Source of the DNA: Lumnitzera littorea | Lineage: Eukaryota > Streptophyta > Magnoliopsida > Myrtales > Combretaceae | NCBI GenBank assembly: GCA_024138015.1 | Contig: JAMXBB010000003.1 | Span: forward strand, 72,094,302 to 72,158,301 | Direction of reading: 5' to 3' | Length of the DNA stretch: 64,000 nucleotides | In this document: piece by piece, positions 37,841 through 50,098 of the stretch | How positions within the stretch are numbered: the stretch's first letter is position 1 | Layout: every line of letters starts with the position of its first letter | Notes under the pieces: generated by a model | The model's database searches: none | What the model saw: only the letters and a program-made list of their open reading frames with translations | Told to the model about the DNA's origin: nothing | Made by a program: the position numbers and the translations under genes

Positions 37841-38660
37841 TTATCCAAAAAAAAAAACTGCTAAATAATTAACCAAAATTAAAAAAAAAAGAAAAATTAG
37901 AAAAAAAAAATCAGGGAAGTGAGAACAATCTAGAATTTGGTCGTAGCAAGTCAAGAATGAAGAAACAAATTTTGGCCACCCCCTAATCCTCTTCCACATG
38001 TAGAAGTGATAGTAGAGCTTATGAGTAGCCCTTATCACTAGGTATTTGCGAAGCACCTAAAAAGTCTTCAGTATCCTCCACCCATTAGGAAGGACTTGTA
38101 ATGGATTGCAACAGTGGTAGTTGAAGAACTTTTTCTTGAAATGACATAGAGGGAGGTACTGCTTAAACTCTAAGCACTTCTTAAATATTGCAAAGTGCCT
38201 CCCTAACAATAAGGCTACCCATTTATCCCTACTCGGCAACCTAATTCGCCACCCAAGGATTACCTCTACAAGAAAGTTGCTTATGATCCAACTAAGGGCT
38301 GATTGCTTGCTTCTACTCATATGACCGCTAGGTCCCTTGCTTATCTTAGGAGCATTGAACAAATCCTTCGGAGAGTAGGGGAACGTCCGTACATACATCC
38401 ATGGGGACGGCATTGATGATTCTAGCCTTATCTAGTACCTCTATGGCTACCTTCGTAAGTTTGTCAAGTTGTACTAGTGATAAGACCTTGCCCTCCTGTA
38501 CTTGAAGGGGATCACTCCTTGTAGACTCTGAACTAGAAAGATGCGGTGACGAAGAGGAATTGATCTCACCTCTATTGGTTGACATGATTACAGTACTCAA
38601 AGAAGGAAGAAAGACCTTAGGAAACTTTTGAAGAAAGTCTAAAAGTTTAAATGTGAACAT
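37841..38660 (-). pseudogene. Gag-like protein of a plant mobile element, frameshifted
   Basis: Two overlapping minus frames (38660-38346 and 38413-38057) are pieces of one protein broken by a frameshift near 38390; a third piece follows to about 37900. A start at 38585 gives an N-terminus MSTNRGEINSSSSPHLSS, then a hydrophilic region. A conserved-looking core follows (SKQSALSWIISNFLVE, GWRIRLPSRDKWVALLL, NYHCCNPLQVLPNGWR). From memory this resembles N-terminal gag-like proteins of repetitive plant elements, possibly the Tat/Ogre gypsy group; that assignment is inference. A TATA box lies about 140 bases upstream on the same strand. Confidence 0.5.
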
Positions 38661-38718
38661 AGAATTTGTGATAACTAAACAAGAAGATTATAGAAAAGTA
38701 GTCTCTTTTTGTGGTCTT

Positions 38719-38729
38719 CCTATTTATAA
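38719..38729 (-). promoter_or_regulatory. TATA box upstream of the gag-like pseudogene
   Basis: On the minus strand the sequence reads TATAAATAGG, a near-consensus plant TATA box. It lies about 134 bases before the ATG at 38585. This spacing fits an LTR promoter driving a gag-type frame. Confidence 0.45.
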
Positions 38730-38730
38730 G

Positions 38731-40607
38731 CAAACCGCCTGGAAAGCCGTTCAGGCGATTATAGGGATTTGTAGAAGTACGAATCCCTTGGAATGCTACA
38801 TAGCAGACACATGGAAAGCATTTTGATCAAACGGTCACCTTTAAAAGGCAAAAGGCATGTAGTTGTACACTAATCTACTACAGCATGACACTTATCATGT
38901 TGCGTTTAATGTACAGAATATAAGCAAGCAAAAATCACATTTCGAAAAAGTCCTTTTGATAAGAAGATTCTTCAGGGCCCATCTGACTTCTACCTGATCG
39001 GCATGATAAAGACATGACATAGTTGCATCTATTCGATCATGTTGAGCATTATTCAAACAAATCAATTCGTAGCCTTGAAGTACCTACCTAGTAAATTGCA
39101 AGGATATCCTACTCTAATACCCTAACCTAAGCCTCACTCAAGTCTTCAGCACTCTATTCTAGAATAACTGCTGACCATTCTTACTCATCTAGCCTAGGAC
39201 ATTTCGAATCGGGAATCCATTACATCGGATACCTCCACCGCGACCAACTTCTAGTCTAGACCTATATGCTCACCACATCGTCCCTATAGCACCAGGTCGA
39301 ACTCCTTTGAGTCAAATTAGTCATGCCTAAGCAACCTAAATATCCTTTCTCTTTACCTTCACCTTGGCAATGAGCCTGCGTGTAGGAGGGAGGTAGTGTA
39401 AGTGTTGATAGAGCACTTTGGACATGGGCCTCTTAGGCCCAACCATATCTAATACATCTCGTAGCCTAGGGCTCACTCTTAAGCTTATATAGACCAAGCC
39501 TAATAAGCCCTACTATAGCTATAATGCATAAGATAAGGATGAAACAACCATATCCTGAATAAGTGGGACACGTTTGGCATAACGACTCAACTCTCCTACA
39601 CTTGCAAGAGAAGATCTCTCCCACCAACTGACCTCCAATTACTAGCTTCACTCCATTATAGATACTAGGTGATTACTTAACGGTAAGGTTCTTTAGACTT
39701 GGCACATCAAGCTTGCACACTTTCCTATATTACTTCTTACTCCTAAGAGCCCATTACTAACTTAAGCATCGAAGTGGCCATGCCAGTCAACACTCGGACG
39801 TACACTCACTATGTATTGTGTTACAGGCCCTATATGTGCAAAGCCCAAACAATTATCAACAAGAACTTCAAGACAACAACTTTGATAACTCGAAAGGAAA
39901 TTCAAAAGAAATAATTTAAACTAATCAAGGGTCTAATAATCAATTATGGTATATTTTAATATCATGATCATTAACATCAATCTAAAATTCTAATTTGTTA
40001 GTTCATTGATTTAATCTTTTAAGTGTTGATTTCCTATATTTTTTTATTAATTAGAAGTAGATTTAATATTTCATATTAATTAGGAGTAGATTTACATTTT
40101 TTATTTTTGCATTTTTTGTTTACCTAAATATAGGTAGGACTAATATAATTGATAGCAAGTTTTAATCCTTATAAGAACGACTTGGTTTTTACTAGTATTA
40201 TATTGCATATATGACTTAGTACACTTGTTGATATAAAATATGTTTTTATTTTTAAAGTAGTGGTTTAGCGTATCAAACCTTATTAGAGCTCTTCTTTTAA
40301 TTTTTATGGCCCCCTATTAAAAATTTATTCAATTTTGATAATATTTGTCAAAAACCCTAAGTCTATTGATTTCAAGCAATTACAGTCACCCATGACTACT
40401 TTATTTCCTTACCCCATCCATATTTTCTATTTTCATGTTTATTACTGATGTGTCAAGGTGGTCGAAGACTAAGGTCTTGCATTGAATGAAAAAATTAGTA
40501 GCTTAAGTAATATATAAAAGATAAGATGAGAGAGAAAAAAATAAAATTAAAACATATATTTTGATTATAGAGTTGACTAAAAAAATAATGTTTTAAATAG
40601 TATAGAT
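38731..40607. other. Repeat-like intergenic DNA
   Basis: The part 38740-39850 is less AT-rich than its surroundings and may be the LTR or flank of the minus-strand element at 37841-38660; no terminus was identified. A dispersed repeat copy lies at 40270-40480. No gene is recognised. Confidence 0.4.
40270..40480 (+). repeat. Dispersed repeat, copy 2
   Basis: It parallels 21660-21915 through TTAGAGCTCTTCTTTTA, TTAAAAATTTATTC, AAAAACCCTAAGTC, ACTACTTTATTTCC, TTCATGTTTATTA and GGTCGAAGAC. Both copies have the same orientation. Confidence 0.6.
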
Positions 40608-42445
40608 ATTGATAATTTAGGGATAAGGGCATAAAATATAGCACTATTTTTATTTTTTGGCAATTTAGTATTTGAACTTTTATTTCGTGTGATTTAATGA
40701 TTGTTTTATTAATTTACTATCAACTTAATGTCTCTATTAATGCAAAAGTTTAAGGTTATGTTATTTTGCATTTTAGTGTTTATTACTTTAGTTTTCATTG
40801 TATTTTGATTTTTATACTTTAATTTTGATGTGTTTTAGTATTTGGTCACATATAATTGGTAAAAAGTTAATTTTAAATATTCTTAATTAATCAATTAATT
40901 TGAAAATTGAAATAAATATATATGTATTAGTAACTTTCACTGTACATAACTTTTGTATATTATATTTGATTTTATAAAATTTTACATAGTTTTGGAAGCT
41001 CATAAGATGTACTTTTATTTAAAATAAGACCTACTACATACCCTTGTAATTACTCAAACCAATAAGATTTAAAATGATGATAACTTGTAAACTAACCATT
41101 ATTTAACCTCAAAACACTAGTTTTCTTACTCATTTGAACAACACACTTCTACTAAGTATAATTTTTTGTTATATCTTCCATAGTATTCCAATACTAAATT
41201 TTCGAGTGGTTCCATAACTTGCAAACATGAAATTATATAACTATTGAAAATATTCGAGTTACAGATTACAGTTAAGAATCATCTTTATTCTTCTATGGAT
41301 ACACTTGGCTCTTTTAGTTTATGTAATTTAAAATCAATATAATTTTAAGATTATATCATTACAAGATTTTAAGGAATTTACAATTATTGTAATCTTATAA
41401 TTTTATAATCACATTTAGAGGTATGGGAATACATCAATAATGAATAGATTACAAAACTTCTTAAGAACTATAAAGTAAAGAACATATTTATAAAATATAA
41501 TGATACTTAAAATAAAAGAAAATTGATTTATGAAAGTAAGGACAATGCGAATGTATGGAAAATGCAAAATTTAGAAGACATTTACAACATATGTGGACTC
41601 TTATGAAAATTAAAAGAGAGATAAAAAATAAGAATTACAAAAATAAAAGATTAATATAAGAAAGAGACTAGAGGATTTATAAAATTTTCTTCTAACAATT
41701 TTCTTTATTTGTCCTTATAACAGTTTGTTATTTCTAAAATATAAAAATAAAAAAATTTAGACCAATATACTTAATAATAAATGATTTTTAACTAATAATT
41801 TTGAATCAAAATAATCATATTTATGTAGCTCATAATACAAGCTTTTAGATAGTTATATAGTTACTGTAATACGATGTCCAATTTGCAAGTTATGGGATTG
41901 CAAAATTATAAAAATTAGCATTTGGGTACTACTAGATATAAAATAAAATATTATAATATATAAAAGGTATATTATTCAATAGGTTTAAAAGTTCATGTTA
42001 CAAGTCTAAACCATGCCTAATAAGGAAGTTATGACCATTCTAAAATTTTATTTCATCTTTAATAGTCTAAAATACATAGTAGATCTTATTTTTACATAAA
42101 ATTAAATGTTAGGAGCTTTTTGACAATATAAAGTTAGCTAAAACCAAACATCGTATGCAAAATTTATATACATTTGAAATTAGTAGACATAATTTTTTTA
42201 TTTTTTAAATAGTATGTCAATAAAGAAACATGAAAAGTTAATTTTTGATCGATTAGTTTGTGAACAAATACTAAAATGCATAAAGATCAAAGCATAGATA
42301 TGAGAATATGATCAAAACTAAAATATAGACATCAAAATGCAAAAGAATATAGTGGCCGTTAACTTTCCAATTAATAGAGACTTTAAATTGAAACCAAATT
42401 TAAAAAATAAGCACTAAATAACAAAAAATAACCTAAATTATCAAT
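40608..42445. mobile_element. Foldback-like element with >600-bp terminal inverted repeats
   Basis: The left arm starts ATTGATAATTTAGG at 40608 and the right arm ends CCTAAATTATCAAT at 42445. Comparing the left arm with the reverse complement of the right arm gives matching blocks in order: CTCTATTAAT; TTTTGCATTTTAGTGT versus TTTTGCATTTTGATGT; TTTTAGTATTTGGTCAC versus TTTTAGTATTTGTTCAC; GACCTACTACATAC versus GATCTACTATGTAT. Next come GATGATAACTTGTAA versus ATGGTCATAACTTCC, and CCATAACTTGCAAA with TATATAACTAT in both. The arms reach about 41280 and 41820, leaving a ~540-bp centre with no coding sequence. Known: such arms occur in Foldback elements and long-TIR Mutator-like elements. No clean target duplication was found. 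Confidence 0.7.
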
Positions 42446-43905
42446 GACATGTTTGGTTTACTATAGAATAAGGTACAAATGAAATTGCAATACTTTAGGA
42501 ATGGGATGGATAAGTAATAACAACTCATTATAGTTATTTTTAAGAGTGAGTGAGTAACCCTATTGGATAGGGTAACCATCTAGACCCTACTTCACCAGAT
42601 AAGTTTTGAATAGGTTAAAAAGGATCATAAGGTAAGTTCTAAATAGTAATTTTTTAGAATTTAGTCCCATAAGAAAGAATATGGGTATGATATTAGGGTA
42701 TCCTATACTCTTCTTAGAACTTTTACTCTAAAGTATATAGGGCACAGTTTGAAGGTAAGTTATACCCACCATGTAATATTAATTAAATAATACTAATAAA
42801 TAAAAATTAATACTATTATATTCTTTTAACCTTAAAATCTATAACAATAAAAACCTAGTCTATGTTCCTTTTTTTTTTTTTGGGTAAATCCTTCTCTCTT
42901 TCTTTTTACTATCTTATTTTTATACTACTTTCTTCCTCTTTTATTGACAATAATCTAGAAAAGGTGTTAAAAACATTTCATTTCTTAACTTATTATCTAA
43001 TATATTTTATTACAATCACTTAACACCTAATTTTTGTATTTCGCGTATAGTAATTTTATGATTTGATAAAAATTTTATTTTGTTGATTTAAAAAAAAAAA
43101 AGATAAAAAAAATTTAGCATAACTCAACAAAGGGTTGCACATTTCCAATTGTAAGAATATTCTCCACTCTACTTACGATAGTTTCTTATTATTATAGTTA
43201 GATGTGTCACAAATATTACAACATTTCAAATTATTACTATTTGATCCATTTGAAGTTATAGATTTTATATTAATTATGTGTTTGTATAGTATTTCACAAG
43301 AAGATAAAGGAAACGAAAAAAAAGAAATATAGGTTCTATAAGATATCTTTTTCCTTATAAATTTTACAAGGTATAGGGTAATTTGACACATTTACATCTA
43401 GATCATAAATGTTTGGAATTTATATTGTACAAGGAGACATCACTTTTATTAATTATTTTGAAGGGTGATATAAAATCGATCCATTTCCCTACAGTTAGCA
43501 CATCCATCTTAGTTAGAAGCTCTAGTTCCGTATTAAGGTCACAATCAATATCATCATTATCCTTAATATCTTCACCATCCTTAATATCGATATCATCAAT
43601 AAGAAAACCTTTAAGCTTGTTGGAAGCACAAGGTGGTTTTAAGGCTTTATGAGTAGGTTCTGTGTACAAAATTTTGAAACCTATATCTATAAGATAGGAT
43701 TTGGGTAAGTTATTATATCTTACTTACTTTATACTTGTTTACTCCTAATTATGGTGAGGTATTTTGAATAGATATGAAAATATGTTATAAAAAATTAAAA
43801 AAAAAAACTATTCCCTTAACTACATCAAGAAATTGCAATTCTTTATTTTAATGTAATTGTAATCTTGTGGAATAGTCATTCCACCAACCAAATGTAGAAA
43901 TAGGT
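42446..43905. mobile_element. Possible MITE-type DNA transposon, degenerate ends
   Basis: The left end GACATGTTTGGTTTACTATAG resembles the reverse complement of the right end (TACATTTGGTTGGTGGAATG at about 43898). Inside both ends AATTGCAAT follows, in inverted order. The pattern resembles PIF/Harbinger- or hAT-type MITEs, but terminal repeats are imperfect and no duplication is clear. Small open frames inside (43173-43391, 43403-43669) encode no family I know. Confidence 0.3.
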
Positions 43906-45840
43906 GGGTAGATGACGAATAACTATTTTATTTCAACTTTATGAAGTTAATCAAATGTGCTATAAATCAAATGGCAAATTGGCCATTACAAAGATTACTA
44001 ATATTACGTTACATGTTAGTGGATTCATTCCTTCCTATATGGCTTGCTATTAATTCAATTAAAGCTCACTCCTTGGGTCAAGCCATTAACCAAGGTAGGT
44101 TAGTTTGGCTTTAGGCTTATGCTTGATTCAATGACTAAGAAGTGGGTTTGGTAGACCATGTATTTACTAAGCTTTAAAGAAAAAGTGAGTTAGCATATTA
44201 AAGAAAGGAAGGGAATTAATTGGGGCAATTACAATTGCTCCCTTAATCTCTTTATTTGCACAATGTTATGGTGTAGTCACAATAAGTAACTCTTGCTTTT
44301 TGATTTTGCATCTTTTATTTCCTTTATTTTAATTTCCATTTATTATTATTAGATAAAAAACATGGAGAAGAAATAATGCCATGATAAGAATATGTAGATG
44401 TACCAAGAAAGATGGAATGATATTGTGAGATAGATAAAACATAAGCATGAAGATAATATTGCCAATTCATCATCATCATCAACATTTTGTTTCAAATCTT
44501 TGTGCTTCTTAGGGGTGGGTTGATGAGGCCTTAATCATTCCATGCTTGGACAAAATTGTTCTATAAATTTTTTAGAAAAAGGAATATATATATATATATA
44601 TATACTAAATTTACTTTTTAAAGAGCAAACTATGACATAATTGAAATTAAACATAGCTTAATAGTTATGTATTTGTTTTATAAATATGAGATCTTGGGTT
44701 CAAATCCTATATTTATCATTTACTCTTTTTAAGATACATTTATTACTTGAATGTCATTTGTCATTTTACATATATTAAACTTTTTTTTCACAACTACTAA
44801 TAATATTAAATTCTTTAATTACAAATCATATCTAACTAAATAAATTATCTTGAATTGCTATTTTTCAAGTAATAAAAAATAATTATATTATCTATATTAT
44901 AGGTATTTCGATCTTATCACTTAAAGTATTAATAAACAATACCAATTATATAACTTAGTTTATAAATTTTTTAGAATTAATTTTATGAAAATAAATATGA
45001 ATTATCGAATAATGGATTATCTAGTAATTTATATTTAAAATGATATTTTTCTTTTTTAGCATTGCTAATGTAGCAATAATACAAACATGAAAAAAAAAAG
45101 AAATAGTATAATATTATATCTATGTTAAGTTGCTCTTTTTGCTTTATTGGTAATTTCCTATTGAATTATTTTTTGTGATATATTTTTGTCAAAAATAAAA
45201 TTTACACAAGTTTTATATATTAATGTACTTTTTTATAAATTAATAGTTAATTTTCATTTATCATATATGCACAATAAAAAAAGAAAAAAGTAAGATGTTA
45301 CTTATTTTAACTTCTTATGAAGTATATCGATTGCTCTTAATTATTTTTTAAATGAACTTTTCCATCTTATTAAGATTTATGAATTATTGTAGTTTAAATA
45401 CTTAATACGATCTTTATATATATATCTAATATAATATAATTATGATAATAAGTAAATTTTTTTATCGATAATTTTAATATTAACTTAATTAAAATAAGTC
45501 CGATCCCTGATTATATGATCTAGGTTATATATATATAATTATAATATACAAAATAATGTATATTAGGTTAATTTAGTCATTTTGTTTGAAATTTACAGGT
45601 AAAAATAAAAGAAAGTATATGCAATGTGTATATCTTTGATATAATTTTGAATACATTAAAAGTGTATATAGTACATATGTTTTCAATTTTATTTTCAATA
45701 CAATGAAGATGTACGCACTGTATGTGTTTTTTCAGCCAATATTTGCTCAAATAGTGTAAAAAATCGTAAAAATACCATATTCGTATTATTTATTCACAAG
45801 AGCCTTTATCCATATTATTTTTTAAAGAGGAGTTCGTATT
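43906..45840. other. AT-rich intergenic DNA upstream of CARB
   Basis: No gene is recognised. An (AT)n run lies at 44584-44605. A tRNA-like stretch lies at 44654-44708 (see findings). The rest is very AT-rich, without long open frames. Confidence 0.55.
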
Positions 45841-46086
45841 CGTCTAAAATTCCTCCGAAATATGCCTCTTCAACCTGCCGGATCAAAGATGCCATGATAG
45901 GCTCCGCTTTTCTTTGGGCCGATAAACCCTAGGCCCTAAAATAAGCACCAGGTCAAAAACCGTAACTCTAACTCTTGTCTTTTTTTCTTTTATCCTTTTC
46001 CCCCTTTTCCTTTCTTTTCTTGTCATCTTCACTCGCACCCCAGTCTCTGCCAGCTTCAGCTACCATCTCCCAGCTCCAACCCAAAA
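45841..46086 (+). promoter_or_regulatory. CARB promoter and 5' leader with site II and telo-box
   Basis: TGGGCC (45915-45920) is a plant site II element. AAACCCTA (45924-45931) is a telo-box, directly followed by GGCCCTA. This pair is known from promoters of growth-linked housekeeping genes in plants. From about 45975 to 46040 the plus strand is nearly all pyrimidine, typical of a TATA-less plant core promoter or leader. No good TATA box is seen. The start codon context at 46087 is AAAAATGGCC, with the favoured G at +4. Confidence 0.55.
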
Positions 46087-49000
46087 ATGGCCCTTTACAC
46101 AAATAAGTGCGGCTCTTTGTCTTCCAATTATCTCTTCACACCATCGAGCTCCTCCTTATCCTCATCCTCTAGCCGCGATACCTGCCGCATATTCTTCTAT
46201 TCCACCTCCAAAAAGAACCCTCTATCACCCTCTTCTGGCGCGTTATGGGTATCACGGAGGCGGCGCGTGAAGAATCCCAACTCCATTCGCAGCGAGTCGT
46301 CACCAGCTGCCTCCAAGGAGAACTCATTCAAGCGTGTAGGAGGCAAAAGGAAGGATATAAAGAAGATTATGATACTTGGTGCAGGACCCATTGTGATCGG
46401 ACAAGCGTGTGAGTTCGATTACTCAGGAACTCAGGCGTGTAAGGCTCTCAAAGAGGAAGGATACGATGTCGTTTTAGTCAATTCCAACCCCGCCACCATC
46501 ATGACCGACCCCGATATGGCTGACAAGACCTACATTACCCCAATGACACCCGAATTAGTTCAATCAGTCATCGAAAAGGAACGCCCCGATGCGCTTTTAC
46601 CTACTATGGGCGGCCAGACGGCATTAAACCTTGCTGTTGCATTAGCCGAGAGTGGAATTCTTGAAAAATATGGAGTGGAGTTAATTGGCGCGAAGCTGGA
46701 CGCAATTAAGAAAGCCGAGGATCGGGATTTGTTTAAACAAGCTATGAAGAATATAGGTATAAACACTCCTCCTTCTGGTATTGGTAATACCTTAGATGAA
46801 TGTTTTGCTATTGCTGATGAGATTGGGGAGTTTCCTTTGATTATTAGGCCTGCTTTTACGCTAGGCGGTACAGGGGGTGGGATAGCTTATAATAGGGAGG
46901 AGTTTGAGTCCATTTGTAAAGCCGGGTTAGCTGCGAGTTTGACTAGTCAGGTTTTGGTTGAGAAATCTTTGTTGGGTTGGAAAGAGTATGAGCTTGAGGT
47001 TATGAGGGATTTAGCTGATAATGTGGTTATTATTTGTTCTATTGAGAATATTGATCCTATGGGGGTTCATACTGGGGATTCTATAACGGTTGCTCCTGCT
47101 CAGACATTGACTGATAAGGAATACCAGAGGTTGAGGGATTATTCGATAGCGATTATTAGGGAGATTGGTGTGGAGTGTGGTGGGTCGAATGTGCAGTTTG
47201 CGGTTAATCCTCAGAATGGTGAGGTTATGGTAATAGAGATGAATCCTAGGGTGTCTAGGTCGTCTGCACTTGCATCAAAAGCTACTGGTTTCCCCATTGC
47301 TAAGATGGCTGCAAAATTGTCTGTTGGGTATTCGTTGGATCAAATTCCGAATGACATTACGAAGAAGACCCCAGCTAGCTTTGAGCCATCTATTGATTAT
47401 GTGGTGACTAAGGTATGTTGGATAATCTTTTGTGTGGCAATGTGGTGATTTTCTTTTGTTTTCTAGTGTAATGGAGGTTGCATGATGGCTATATGTGCTC
47501 ATGCTTTTCTTTTCTTTTAATTTATTCTTTTTTACATGCATGCAGATTCCTCGTTTTGCATTTGAGAAATTTCCAGGGTCCCAACCGATTCTGACAACAC
47601 AGATGAAGTCAGTTGGTGAAGCTATGGCATTGGGGCGAACATTCCAGGAATCATTTCAAAAGGCAGTTCGATCCTTGGAATGTGGATACTCTGGTTGGGG
47701 TTGTGCTCCTATCAAGGAACACAACTGGGATTGGGACCAATTAAAATACAGCCTCCGGGTACCTAACCCAGATCGCATACATGCATTATATGCTGCAATG
47801 AAGAGGGGTATGAGGGTGGATGATGTCCATGAGTTGACTCAGATTGATAAGTGGTTCCTCACCCAGCTCAAGGAGTTGATAGATACTGAGCACTTTCTTC
47901 TTTCTTGTAACTTGTCAGATCTGACCAAAGATGATTTCTATGAAGTCAAGCGAAGAGGTTTTAGTGACAAGCAAATAGCCTTTGCAACTAAATCCACTGA
48001 AAAAGAAGTCAGACAGAAGCGGCTCTTATTAGGTGTTAAACCTGCATATAAACGTGTGGATACTTGTGCAGCTGAGTTTGAGGCGAACACTCCCTATATG
48101 TACTCTTCTTATGATTTCGAGTGCGAATCTGCTCCAACTCAGAAAAAGAAGGTTTTGATTTTAGGTGGAGGACCTAATAGGATAGGACAAGGGATCGAAT
48201 TTGACTACTGTTGCTGCCACACATCTTTTGCTCTTCAGGTTTGCTCTTCATGCTTATGCATGTATATCTTGCATGCTGTTGTCGATTGGAAGCTTTCTTC
48301 TCCTGCCCATAGAAAGGGAAAAGAAAAAAAAGAAAAAAACAAAAAATGAGTTAAGCATCAATTACATTTTTATTAGCATAGTGAAACTTTATTGCCATTA
48401 TGAGTGTAATTGATCAGATGTGTAGTACCATTTGCACTTGCAAATGCTATCAAAGTCTTGCATCATAACCAACATAAACTAGAATAAAATTGCATCTACT
48501 TTGTCTTGAGGAGCTGTTTTTGTTTAACGAGCTCCTTTCATATGATCCAGAAGGCAGGATATGAGACCATCATGATGAACTCAAACCCTGAGACTGTATC
48601 CACGGATTATGACACAAGTGACCGACTTTATTTTGAGCCATTAACAGTTGAAGATGTTTGTAACATTATTGATCTGGAACAGCCTGAAGGTGTCATTGTA
48701 CAATTTGGTGGTCAGACACCATTGAAGCTATCTCTTTCCATCCAGCACTATTTAGATGAGCATAAGGTCAAAACTGCTAGTGGGTCTGGGTATGTTCGAA
48801 TCTGGGGTACAACTCCAGATTCCATTGATGCTGCAGAGGACAGAGAGAGGTTCAATGCAATTCTTAAAGAACTCCAAATTGAACAGCCTAAAGGAGGCAT
48901 TGCCAAGTGTGAAGCTGATGCACTTGCCATTGCAAAGGATATCGGGTACCCTGTTGTTGTTAGACCATCTTATGTTTTAGGTGGCCGAGCAATGGAAATT

Positions 49001-50098
49001 GTCTATAGTGATGAAAAGCTGGCGACTTACTTGGAAAATGCTGTTGAGGTGGACCCAGAGTGTCCTGTCTTAATAGACAAATATTTATCTGATGCCATTG
49101 AGATTGATGTTGATGCACTTGCTGATTCCCATGGTAATGTGGTGATTGGTGGAATTATGGAGCATATTGAGCAAGCAGGTGTCCATTCAGGTGATTCAGC
49201 TTGCTCTATTCCTACTAAGACGGTGCCATCACATTGCTTGGCCACAATTAGATCTTGGACAATGAAATTGGCAAAGAGGCTTAATGTCTGTGGGCTTATG
49301 AATTGTCAATATGCTATAACATCTTCTGGTGATGTGTTCTTGCTTGAAGCTAATCCCCGAGCTTCTCGTACCGTCCCATTTGTGTCAAAGGCAATTGGTC
49401 ACCCATTAGCTAAATATGCTTCCCTTGTCATGTCTGGCAAGTCTCTTCAGGACTTAAATTTCACAAAAGAAGTTGTACCAAGGCATGTCTCTGTTAAAGA
49501 AGCAGTCCTTCCATTTGAGAAGTTCCAAGGCTGTGATATATTGCTAGGACCTGAAATGCGTAGCACTGGCGAGGTCATGGGTATTGACTTTGAATTTCCA
49601 ATTGCATTTGCAAAAGCTCAAATTGCTGCTGGGCAAAAGCTACCACTCTCTGGAACTGTCTTTATCAGCTTGAATGATTTGACTAAGCCACACCTTGAAA
49701 GGATAGCTAGAGCATTTCTAGATCTTGGATTTACAATATTGTCAACTTCAGGGACAGCCCATGTGCTTGAATTAGCTGCTGTTCCAACAGAGCGGGTTCT
49801 GAAGATGCACGAAGGGCGTCCTCATGCAGGTGATAGGATTGCTAATGGAGAGATTCAGTTAATGGTGATTACTAGCTCAGACGATCCACTTGACCAAATT
49901 GATGGGCGACAACTTAGAAGAATGGCTCTTGCTTACAAGGTTCCTATAATAACAACAGTTGCTGGAGCATTGGCAAGTGCAGAGGCAATTAGAAGCTTAA
50001 AGAGCAGTAGCATCCAGATGATGGCTCTTCAGGATTTCTTTGACTCTGAAGTAGTAACAGGGAGCACTAAACATTTGCAGTCACTCTCTTCTCTGTGA
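46087..50098 (+). CDS. CARB: Carbamoyl-phosphate synthase large subunit, plastid precursor (3 exons)
   Basis: Exons are 46087-47412, 47546-48238 and 48551-50098 (442, 231 and 515 codons, then TGA). They give 1188 residues, close to what I recall for Arabidopsis CARB. It makes carbamoyl phosphate from bicarbonate, two ATP and ammonia supplied by the glutaminase subunit CARA, for pyrimidine and arginine synthesis in plastids. Residues 1 to about 85 are Ser/Arg-rich and poor in acidic residues, a transit peptide. The first half has GAGP (98-101) and the ATP-grasp signature FPLIIRPAFTLGGTG (249-263), then EMNPR (384-388). Exon 2 carries the oligomerisation region. The second half has YPVVVRPSYVLGGRA (806-820) and EANPRAS (939-945). 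The C-terminal allosteric (MGS-like) domain spans about 1040-1168. All three frames are open and both introns are GT-AG. No defect is seen. Confidence 0.97.
47413..47545 (+). other. CARB: CARB intron 1 (133 bp, phase 0)
   Basis: The donor is CTAAG|GTATGT and the acceptor TGCATGCAG|ATTCC. Splicing joins VVTK to IPRFAFEKFPGS, the continuous sequence expected for the family. The intron is T-rich before the acceptor. Confidence 0.95.
48239..48550 (+). other. CARB: CARB intron 2 (312 bp, phase 0)
   Basis: The donor is CTTCAG|GTTTGC and the acceptor ATGATCCAG|AAGG. Splicing joins CCCHTSFALQ to KAGYETIMMNSNPETVS, as expected. The family usually has Asp at the first residue after the junction, so Lys here is a small variation. 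The junction is otherwise unambiguous. Confidence 0.93.

Noticed and set aside
43403..43669. 88-codon acidic minus-strand open frame
   Set aside because: Its D/I-rich centre comes from a local simple repeat of ATC/ATA type; no family recognised and it sits in a probable transposon.
46197..46391. Minus-strand open frames under the CARB exons (also 46560-46766, 48748-48930, 49027-49245)
   Set aside because: Shadows of the CARB reading frame.
46087..50098. Bacterial carB (contamination or operon)
   Set aside because: Two GT-AG introns, a plastid transit peptide and plant promoter motifs show a nuclear plant gene; no carA neighbour is present.
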